Shown here: in pieces, positions 51,099 to 60,300 of the stretch
How the letters are laid out: each line of letters starts with the position of its first letter
Position numbering within the stretch: the first letter of the stretch is position 1
Origin: Diplonema papillatum
Taxonomy: Eukaryota > Euglenozoa > Diplonemea > Diplonemida > Diplonemidae
Direction: 5' to 3'
Length of the DNA: 64,000 nucleotides
Assembly: GCA_030068145.1 (NCBI GenBank)
Contig: JAPJBO010000089.1
Location: 310,001 to 374,000, forward strand
Notes under the pieces: model-generated
Database searches by the model: none
The model's input: only the letters and a program-made list of their open reading frames with translations
Told to the model about the DNA's origin: nothing
Program-made: the position numbers and the translations under genes

Positions 51099-51986
51099 CT
51101 ACGTGTTTTTTACACTCGAAGCCGGCACGGGATGAGCGGCAAAGCAACGGGCGCAAGTCAAGTACAACGCAAGGGAGCAAGCAAGGACAGCTGCAACGGT
51201 CAGGAGCACTTGGCCCACGACGAGGGTAGTCCACGCTGCGTTCTTGACGCCGAGGACTTCGAGTCCGTCGATGACTGCCGACAGAACGGCGTTGTGCAGG
51301 GGCGCCAGACGCGTTCCTTGGTAAAGAAACGGTCTTTTCCACGCGTCCCGCGCCAGTTTGGCGTCAGCTCCGTCGAGCAACGCGATGGTCAGCCACAGCG
51401 TGAGTCCCCAGAGTTTGTAGTCTTCCCCTTCGGCCGCCGGCGGCGCAGCGTCTCGGATTTTGAACCGGATGGCGTAAAAGCCAATCGGGCCGAAAATGTC
51501 ACCGAAGTACAGGAAGTGGGGCCCAGTGGCCTTGACCACGACCCTGTCACCGTTGGCGGGGTCGAGCACGTGCTGCACCTTCGCCCACCCGGCGGAGGCC
51601 ACCTCGGAAGGGTTGACCGCGAGCCGCGGCGTGTCGCGCGCGGTCTGGTGGAAGACGTGGCACGAGACCGCCATCTCCCGCGACGCCATGCGGTCGTCGG
51701 TTTTCCCCAAGTACTCGAAAGAGGCGGGCCGCAGGTCGAGGCCGATTTCCTCCATAGTCTCCCTGGCGGCGGTCGCCCGCAGGCTTGCGTCGCCGTCCTC
51801 CCATTTCCCCCCCGGAAACGCGACGTGCCCGCCCCACCGGTCCCCCGGGTTCAACGCCCGCCGGATGAACAGCACTTCAAGCTCTTCATCGGACTCCCCC
51901 CGCAACACGCACGCGATGGCCGCTCGCCGGGGCGCCGCCCGGTGCACGGTCTCCTTCACCAGCGACGCTTTTATCTTCTTCAGCAT
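51099..51986 (-). CDS. Nudix hydrolase, NUDT7/NUDT8-like, with a C-terminal membrane anchor
   Basis: Start taken at the ATG at 51986 (MLKKIKASLVKETV), since the 11 codons before it have no ATG; 295 residues. LEVLFIRRALNPGDRWGGHV leads to AFPGGKWEDGD and TAARETMEEIGL (box ~59-82), the CoA-diphosphatase type Nudix box with the REtmEEiG metal-binding helix intact. DYKLWGLTLWLTIALLDG is the conserved 'LWGLT' region. The last ~45 residues contain TLVVGQVLLTVAAVLACSLA, a clear membrane segment, ending PASSVKNT; C-terminal anchoring to an organelle membrane is likely. It is a tandem paralogue of the gene at 49440-50129 (about 40-45% identity by eye over the core). A 450-bp tandem repeat separates its start from a conserved upstream element. 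Confidence 0.83.
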   Translation of the reverse strand: MLKKIKASLVKETVHRAAPRRAAIACVLRGESDEELEVLFIRRALNPGDRWGGHVAFPGGKWEDGDASLRATAARETMEEIGLDLRPASFEYLGKTDDRMASREMAVSCHVFHQTARDTPRLAVNPSEVASAGWAKVQHVLDPANGDRVVVKATGPHFLYFGDIFGPIGFYAIRFKIRDAAPPAAEGEDYKLWGLTLWLTIALLDGADAKLARDAWKRPFLYQGTRLAPLHNAVLSAVIDGLEVLGVKNAAWTTLVVGQVLLTVAAVLACSLALYLTCARCFAAHPVPASSVKNT

Positions 51987-52087
51987 GCCTTCCCCTTGCA
52001 GCCCCGCAGCCCGTCGCACACGACCACCTTCCGGCCCCTCCCTCCCTTCTCTAGGCCATTAGGCTTACGTATTTATTGGTCTTGAAA

Positions 52088-52540
52088 GGCTTTGACGTGA
52101 GTCAACGTGTCTGAAGGGACTGCCTTGATGTGAGTCAATTTTTCTGAGGCATTGGTCTTTGTGATGCGAGTTAACTTTTCAGGAGGGATTGGTCTTTAGA
52201 GGCCTTGATGTGAACCAAACTTTCTGAAGGGACTGGCCTTTGGAGGCCTTGGTGTGAGTTAACCTTTCAAAATCCCCAGGTTCAACGCGTCTTAAGAGGC
52301 CTTGATGTGAGTCAATTTTTCTGAGGCATTGGTCTTTGTGATGCGAGTTAACTTTTCAGGAGGGATTGGTCTTTAGAGGCCTTGATGTGAACCAAACTTT
52401 CTGAAGGGACTGGCCTTTGGAGGCCTTGATGTGAGTTAACCTTTCAAAATCCCCAGGTTCAACGCGTCTTGAGAGGCCTTGATGTGTGTCAACTTCTTTG
52501 AGGGCATTGGTCGTTGGAGGCCTTGATATGAGTTAACTTC
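52088..52540. repeat. Nested tandem repeat upstream of the Nudix gene
   Basis: A short unit of ~40-50 bp (AGGCCTTGATGTGAGTCAA..TTGGTCTTT) is repeated about ten times, and a ~174-bp higher-order unit containing AATCCCCAGGTTCAACGCGT is duplicated (52120-52293 and 52302-52470). Confidence 0.9.
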
Positions 52541-52542
52541 CT

Positions 52543-52598
52543 GGGCTTTCGAGTGGAAGTTCGCTGCGAGAGCCCAGGATTTTGAAGTCTCTGCTTCG
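52543..52598 (-). promoter_or_regulatory. Conserved ~55-bp element (copy h)
   Basis: TTTCGAGTGGAAGTTCGCTG, GAGCCCAGGATTTTGAAGTC, TCTGC. It is 557 bp from the Nudix ATG, but without the tandem repeat in between it would be about 100 bp away, as in the other genes. Confidence 0.5.
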
Positions 52599-52609
52599 AT
52601 TTGGTCTCA

Positions 52610-53020
52610 TAAAAGTACGTGCGCTCGGCTACAGGCCGGCGCGGGGCGAGACTGGAGGCAGCTGTTAAAGTTCGCGAAACAGCAAAGTTCGGGCGCAGCT
52701 AAGTTCGGGCGATGCTAAGTTCGGGCGATGCTAAGTTGATGCAAATTTCTGGTGAACCAAAGTTCGGGCGAAGCAAAGTTCGGGTTCTGGTGATGAGTTC
52801 GGCGTGTGGTAGTAAGTTTAGCCTGTGTTGGCAAGTTCGGCGCCAGTACCCGGGGGGGCGACCCCCCCGGACCCCGTTTCCCGTGGTGACCCAAATACCG
52901 CCAGACACTGAGAAACTCCGCAAAAAACGCAAATTTCGGGCACATTGGACCCCGAAACGCAACACAACTCGAAAACAATCTTCGACCGAAAAAGTATGAT
53001 GGACGGCGGACCACCATGCC
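52610..53020 (-). repeat. SINE family S3, inverted copy without tRNA head
   Basis: Reverse complement of the 13511-14250 body: TTTCGGTCGAAGATTGTTTT, GTATTTGGGTCACC, the G-run/C-run palindrome, fewer CGAACTTAGCATCGCC-type units, and the end GCCGAGCGCACGTAC. Confidence 0.88.
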
Positions 53021-53424
53021 CGCAAGCCTTCGCCCAACACATTGCCTCATTCGTTTTGTGTGTACTTGCTGAGTACCCTGCTTCTTTTGGCGAGGAATTC
53101 TGAACAACAACCGAAACACGCAAGTCTACGCTTTCTTAGCCTTCGCGACGCGTTGTAGGGCAACCCCCGCAAGACCGCGCGTACTAAAAATCGTCCTGGC
53201 GTGATTGGGCTTGGCGCTTCAGGCTTGCACTCCGTAGAGTCGGTTGAGTGGTGGAGCGTACGGGGGTTGTGTAATTGTCCGAACTCCGCCGCAGGCTCAA
53301 CATGCACCACCCTCCATGAGTTGTGTGTTCTAGGATGCAAAGGGGGAAAGCAAGAAGCGAAAAGGGAAGCAAACCCGCAAACCCAAGAGGAAGGCTCGCA
53401 TGGTCCCACGCATTTTTGTCACAG
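53021..53424. other. Gap, possible upstream exon of the next gene
   Basis: 53332-53420 is Lys/Arg-coding in several plus frames (for example MQRGKARSEKGSKPANPRGR), adjacent to the acceptor at 53424. AAGGAATTCTG..CAACCACC-like text at 53093-53110 resembles 40609-40630. Confidence 0.3.
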
Positions 53425-53541
53425 GCGCTCAAGGCACTGCAAGCGGTCGCATTTGATGGAAAAAAGCTCGTCAGCATCGACCTTCCAACGGGATTCCTTG
53501 CACAGTTGCAGGACAAAAAAAAGGGCAAACACTGCCCGTGA
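53425..53541 (+). CDS. Candidate terminal exon, unknown protein
   Basis: After a textbook acceptor (CATTTTTGTCACAG) a frame reads ALKALQAVAFDGKKLVSIDL, PTGFLAQLQDKKKGKHCP and stops at TGA. G/C-rich third positions and a natural-looking C-terminus support it. The upstream coding part may be the Lys-rich stretch from the ATG at 53335, in which case the product would be short and basic. I do not recognise the family. Confidence 0.42.
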   Translation, partial: ALKALQAVAFDGKKLVSIDLPTGFLAQLQDKKKGKHCP

Positions 53542-54020
53542 GTAAAAGTCTCCGTAAGCTATACCCTGGAACTTGACTAGACGAGCGACTGAACCGTACC
53601 ACACGCAACTGACAGGAGATGCTGGGGGTTGAAACCAGGTGCACCAAAAAAGTCGGTCTCGTCGAACCTGCCGCCGTGCTCTGCGAATCGGGCGTCGAAG
53701 AAGGTGTCGCAAAGCCCGGGGCAGGGTAGTGGAGGTGTTCTCCTTTTCGTTCAACTTCTTGAAATCAGCCACAGTGCGGTGGCAGCTGTTCGGTCTTCAA
53801 CACTCCCCCGCCCTTCCCAGGTCGGGGCTCCGATCGAGAAGCAGCAGTGAGCGTCGGATTGCCTTGGCGACCATCAACCGGTGTTGATACAGGCTGGTGT
53901 CTTTCGACGACGTGTTCAACTATTTCGTTGTCTATTTGCGGACCGCGAGGGACACATCTCTCTCTGTTGCCTTCTTTGGTACGGCAATCGGTCTGCGGAC
54001 GGGCAAGTTTAACTTGCCCG
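53542..54020. other. No gene seen
   Basis: Unique sequence between the candidate exon and the 3' repeat of the giant gene. Frames on both strands lack coding character. Confidence 0.4.
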
Positions 54021-54320
54021 CGTTGGGTTGGTGAAGACTGGAGTCGACAGCTGCCGTTGCCCAATCGCTCGGTCACCCGGGTAGTTGGACGTAGTACCTC
54101 GCACCTTTCGCCAGCAACGGTACCAAATAGGCCGTGTCGTATCTGCAGGGGCGGGCAATCTCGTCTGCCGCGTTGGGTTGGTGAAGACTGGAGTCGACAG
54201 CTGCCGTTGCCCAATTGCTCGGTCACCCGGGTAGTTGGACGTAGTACCTCGCACCTTTCGCCAGCAACGGTACCAAATAGGCCGTGTCGTATCTGCAGGG
54301 GCGGGCAATCTCGTCTGCCA
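54021..54320 (-). repeat. 150-bp tandem duplication covering the 3' end of the giant gene
   Basis: CGTTGGGTTGGTGAAGACTG occurs at 54021 and 54171 and the two 150-bp units are nearly identical. The inner unit contains the last ~33 codons (..AKGARYYVQLPG and stop) plus 3' flank; the outer unit is a non-functional extra copy of that end. Confidence 0.93.
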
Positions 54321-57300
54321 GGCAATGGCGGAACATAGGGTCGTACAACCACGCGCTTATGGGGACCGCGGAGTCATTGAACGGATGCCGGTAGTTGGGA
54401 GGTGGAAGTGCGTGGTTTTGCAATTCGATCCCCCACTTGTCCCGGAGGTAAGCACCGAAGGCGGGGTCCATCTCCGCAGTCGGCCGCCGAACGTGCTTCG
54501 CGGACAAGCCAGGTGCATCGCACAGAGCCACGTTCGCAGCCTGCGCCCGGGCTGCGAGCTCGATTTCGCCGCCTCCGGCCGGCCAAACGTTCTCGTCAAA
54601 CAGCCCCAGCTTTTCGTAGCCCAGCCTCGTGAACCCGAAAAGCGCCCAATCAAAAAGTCGCACGGCGCCGCATGTGGAAACGAGGGGTCTCGCTTGGATC
54701 TGGAGGAATTCCGTGAGGCTCCCCGGCTCCGGTCTGACCCCCGCGCGTCCTATGATGAGCAGCTCGGCGCCCACCGTGCCAAACGCGTGGTGAGCCATTT
54801 GGTTCCAGCAGGACGTGAAGCCCGCGGGAATCGTGTTGTGCGTGACATAAAACCTATCCTCCCCCAGCACGCGCTGGGCCTCGGCCAGGAAGGCGAGGAC
54901 CGACGTGCCGTTCTCGGCGCCCTCAAACACGACGTGAACAGACCGCACGCCGAAGTCGAAGCTCCACAGCAACCCGCGCACCGACGACGCATCCGCGCCG
55001 CCGCACAAAATCCCGTAAGCGGGGACCACCGCATCGCCGGCAGCCGCGCCGCTACTGTGCAAAGTTGTCGTCAAGTGTTTCAGTAACCGAGCGTCTTCCT
55101 CCGCCGACTCGCCCACATGCGGGCTTGCTTCGGCTTGCGCCATGGCTATCAATTTTGGAAGCAACTCCGCTGTGTGATACAAACAATGATGTTTTTCTCG
55201 GTCCATTAGACCTCCTCCGTGTTCGACGCATTGTCGGTACCCTGTATCATACAACCACGCCGTCTTCGGCACCCTCGTATCGTTGAACGGGTGCATGAAA
55301 TGTCCTGTGATAGGATTCGTCCGCTTGTGGATGTCGAACCCCCACTTCTCCAAGAGATACGCCTTCCCGTTGTGGTGACGTGACACTTGTGCCTGCAAAG
55401 CGCCATTTCTCTTGAAGTTGACGCTGCCCAGGTGGGTGAAAGACATGCCGGGGACTATGCAAAGTGCTACATTCGACGCTTGTGCACGGACTATCATTTC
55501 GATGTCCTCTCCGTACGCAGGCCAGATGTTCTCGTCAAAGCTGCCTAGTTGTTCGTAACCGAAACGAGTCAATCCGAACAGTGCCCACTCATTGAAGTGC
55601 AACACGCCGCACGTCTTCACCCGACTCTCACTCCGGGCATAGCGAAGGAAAGCAGCCATTGACCCAGCCTTCGGGATCAAGTCGGCGTTGCCTATCATTA
55701 ACAAATCAACCCCTGCCACCTCAAACGCTCTTTCTCTCATCTGGTTCCAGCCAACGGCCACACCAGCGTTAGCTTCATTGTGTCTGAAGAAGAACTTGTC
55801 TTCGCCAAGCACGCGGCTTGCTTCCTTCAAAAACGGCAGAATTTCTCCTCGCGGGTCCTGTCCGTTGAAGATCACGTGAAACCGTTGCACGCCAACGTCG
55901 AAGCTGCCGAAAAGCCGACGAGCGAACGACGCATCGATGGAGGTGCAAAGCATGCCGAACGCAGGGACAACTTCATCACTTGGTTCAGTTTGTCCCCTGG
56001 TAAGCACGAGTGACACTTGGTCGAGCAGCGTTCTATCCGCTGGAGTCATGCTCGCCACTGCCACGCTTAACGCATTGCCCTTGTTTTCGTGGAGCTCGGT
56101 GCTTGTCGGGGGAGCAACTACACTATCGTTGTAGTACAGTGCTCCCGCTGTCAGCTTTGGAAGCAACTCCGCTGTGTGATACAAACAATGATGTTTTTCT
56201 CGGTCCATTAGACCTCCTCCGTGCTCTACACACTGTCGGTACCCTTTATCATACAACCACGCCGTCTTCGGCACCCTCGCATCGTTGAACGGGTGCATGA
56301 AATGTCCTGTGATAGGATTCGTCCGCTTGTGGATGTCGAACCCCCACTTCTCCAAGAGGTACGCCTTCCCGTTGTGGTGTCGGGACACTTGCGCCTGCAG
56401 AGCGCGGTTCTTCTTGAAGTTGACGCTGCCCAGGTGGGTGAAAGACATGCCGGGGACTATGCAAAGTGCTACATTCGACGCTTGTGCACGGACTATCATT
56501 TCGATGTCTTCTCCGTACGCAGGCCAGATGTTCTCGTCAAAGCTGCCTAGTTGTTCGTAACCGAAACGAGTCAATCCGAACAGTGCCCACTCATTGAAGT
56601 GCAACACGCCGCACGTCTTCACCCGACTCTCACTCCGGGCATAGCGAAGGAAAGCAGCCATTGACCCAGCCTTCGGGATCAAGTCGGCGTTGCCTATCAT
56701 TAACAAATCAACCCCTGCCACCTCAAACGCTCTTTCTCTCATCTGGTTCCAGCCAACGGCCACACCAGCGTTAGCTTCATTGTGTCTGAAGAAGAACTTG
56801 TCTTCGCCAAGCACGCGGCTTGCTTCCTTCAAAAACGGCAGAATTTCTCCTCGCGGGTCCTGTCCGTTGAAGATCACGTGAAACCGTTGCACGCCAACGT
56901 CGAAGCTGCCGAAAAGCCGACGAGCGAACGACGCATCGATGGAGGTGCAAAGCATGCCGAACGCAGGGACAACTTCATCACTTGGTTCAGTTTGTCCCCT
57001 GGTAAGCACGAGTGACACTTGGTCGAGCAGCGTTCTATCCGCTGGAGTCATGCTCGCCACTGCCACGCTTAACGCATTGCCCTTGTTTTCGTGGAGCTCG
57101 GTGCTTGTCGGGGGAGCAACTACACTATCGTTGTAGTATAGTGCTCCCGCTGCCAGCTTTGGAAGCAACTCCGCTGTGTGATACAAACAATGTTGTTTTT
57201 CTTGGTCCATTAGACCTCCTCCGTGCTCTACACACTGTCGGTACCCTTTATCATACAACCACGCCGTCTTCGGCACCCTCGCATCGTTGAACGGGTGCAT

Positions 57301-60300
57301 GAAATGTCCTGTGATAGGATTCGTCCGCTTGTGGATGTCGAACCCCCACTTCTCCAAGAGATACGCCTTCCCGTTGTGGTGTCGGGACACTTGTGCCTGC
57401 AGAGCGCCATTTCTCTTGAAGTTGACGCTGCCCAGGTGGGTGAAAGACATGCCGGGGACTATGCAAAGTGCTACATTCGACGCTTGTGCTCGAACTATCA
57501 TTTCGATGTCTTCTCCGTACGCAGGCCAGATGTTCTCGTCAAAGCTGCCTAGTTGTTCGTAACCGAAACGAGTCAATCCGAACAGTGCCCACTCATTGAA
57601 GTGCAACACGCCGCACGTCTTCACCCGACTCTCACTCCGGGCATAGCGAAGGAAAGCAGCCATTGACCCAGCCTTCGGGATCAAGTCGGCGTTGCCTATC
57701 ATTAACAAATCAACCCCTGCCACCTCAAACGCTCTTTCTCTCATCTGGTTCCAGCCAACGGCCACACCAGCGTTAGCTTCATTGTGTCTGAAGAAGAACT
57801 TGTCTTCGCCAAGCACGCGGCTTGCTTCCTTCAAAAACGGCAGAATTTCTCCTCGCGGGTCCTGTCCGTTGAAGATCACGTGAAACCGTTGCACGCCAAC
57901 GTCGAAGCTGCCGAAAAGCCGACGAGCGAACGACGCATCGATGGAGGTGCAAAGCATGCCGAACGCAGGGACAACTTCATCACTTGGTTCAGTTTGTCCC
58001 CTGGTAAGCACGAGTGACACTTGGTCGAGCAGCGTTCTATCCGCTGGAGTCATGCTCGCCACTGCCACGCTTAACGCATTGCCCTTGTTTTCGTGGAGCT
58101 CGGTGCTTGTCGGGGGAGCAACTACACTATCGTTGTAGTACAGTGCTCCCGCTGTCAGCTTTGGAAGCAACTCCGCTGTGTGATACAAACAATGATGTTT
58201 TTCTCGGTCCATTAGACCTCCTCCGTGCTCTACACACTGTCGGTACCCTTTATCATACAACCACGCCGTCTTCGGCACCCTCGCATCGTTGAACGGGTGC
58301 ATGAAATGTCCTGTGATAGGATTCGTCCGCTTGTGGATGTCGAACCCCCACTTCTCCAAGAGGTACGCCTTCCCGTTGTGGTGTCGGGACACTTGCGCCT
58401 GCAGAGCGCGGTTCTTCTTGAAGTTGACGCTGCCCAGGTGGGTGAAAGACATGCCGGGGACTGTGCAAAGTGCTACATTCGACGCTTGTGCACGGACTAT
58501 CATTTCGATGTCTTCTCCGTACGCAGGCCAGATGTTCTCGTCAAAGCTGCCTAGTTGTTCGTAACCGAAACGAGTCAATCCGAACAGTGCCCACTCATTG
58601 AAGTGCAACACGCCGCACGTCTTCACCCGACTCTCACTCCGGGCATAGCGAAGGAAAGCAGCCATTGACCCAGCCTTCGGGATCAAGTCGGCGTTGCCTA
58701 TCATTAACAAATCAACCCCTGCCACCTCAAACGCTCTTTCTCTCATCTGGTTCCAGCCAACGGCCACACCAGCGTTAGCTTCATTGTGTCTGAAGAAGAA
58801 CTTGTCTTCGCCAAGCACGCGGCTTGCTTCCTTCAAAAACGGCAGAATTTCTCCTCGCGGGTCCTGTCCGTTGAAGATCACGTGAAACCGTTGCACGCCA
58901 ACGTCGAAGCTGCCGAAAAGCCGACGAGCGAACGACGCATCGATGGAGGTGCAAAGCATGCCGAACGCAGGGACAACTTCATCACTTGGTTCAGTTTGTC
59001 CCCTGGTAAGCACGAGTGACACTTGGTCGAGCAGCGTTCTATCCGCTGGAGTCATGCTCGCCACTGCCACGCTTAACGCATTGCCCTTGTTTTCGTGGAG
59101 CTCGGTGCTTGTCGGGGGAGCAACTACACTATCGTTGTAGTACAGTGCTCCCGCTGTCAGCTTTGGAAGCAACTCCGCTGTGTGATACAAACAATGATGT
59201 TTTTCTCGGTCCATTAGACCTCCTCCGTGCTCTACACACTGTCGGTACCCTTTATCATACAACCACGCCGTCTTCGGCACCCTCGCATCGTTGAACGGGT
59301 GCATGAAATGTCCTGTGATAGGATTCGTCCGCTTGTGGATGTCGAATCCCCACTTCTCCAAGAGATACGCCTTCCCGTTGTGGTGACGTGACACTTGTGC
59401 CTGCAAAGCGCCATTACTTTTGAAGTTGACGCTGCCCAGATGCATGGAAGCCACGCCAGGGACAGTGCAAAGTGCTACGTTTGACGCTTGCGCACGGACT
59501 ATCATTTCGATGTCCTCTCCGTACGCAGGCCAGATGTTCTCGTCAAAGCTGCCTAGTTGTTCGTAACCGAAACGAGTCAATCCGAACAGTGCCCACTCAT
59601 TGAAGTGCAACACGCCGCACGTCTTCACCCGACTCTCACTCCGGGCATAGCGAAGGAAAGCAGCCATAGACCACGGCATCGGGATCAAGTCGGCGTTGCC
59701 TATCATTAACAAATCAACCCCTGCCACCTCAAACGCTCTTTCTCTCATCTGGTTCCAGCCAACGGCCACACCAGCGTTAGCTTCATTGTGTCTGAAGAAG
59801 AACTTGTCTTCGCCAAGCACGCGGCTTGCTTCCTTCAAAAACGGCAGAATTTCTCCTCGCGGGTCCTGTCCGTTGAAGATCACGTGAAACCGTTGCACGC
59901 CAACGTCGAAGCTGCCGAAAAGCCGACGAGCGAACGACGCATCGATGGAGGTGCAAAGCATGCCGAACGCAGGGACAACTTCATCACTTGGTTCAGTTTG
60001 TCCCCTGGTAAGCACGAGTGACACTTGGTCGAGCAGCGTTCTATCCGCTGGAGTCATGCTCGCCACTGCCACGCTTAACGCATTGCCCTTGTTTTCGTGG
60101 AGCTCGGTGCTTGTCGGGGGAGCAACTACACTATCGTTGTAGTACAGTGCTCCCGCTGTCAGCTTTGGAAGCAACTCCGCTGTGTGATACAAACAATGAT
60201 GTTTTTCTCGGTCCATTAGACCTCCTCCGTGCTCTACACACTGTCGGTACCCTTTATCATACAACCACGCCGTCTTCGGCACCCTCGCATCGTTGAACGG

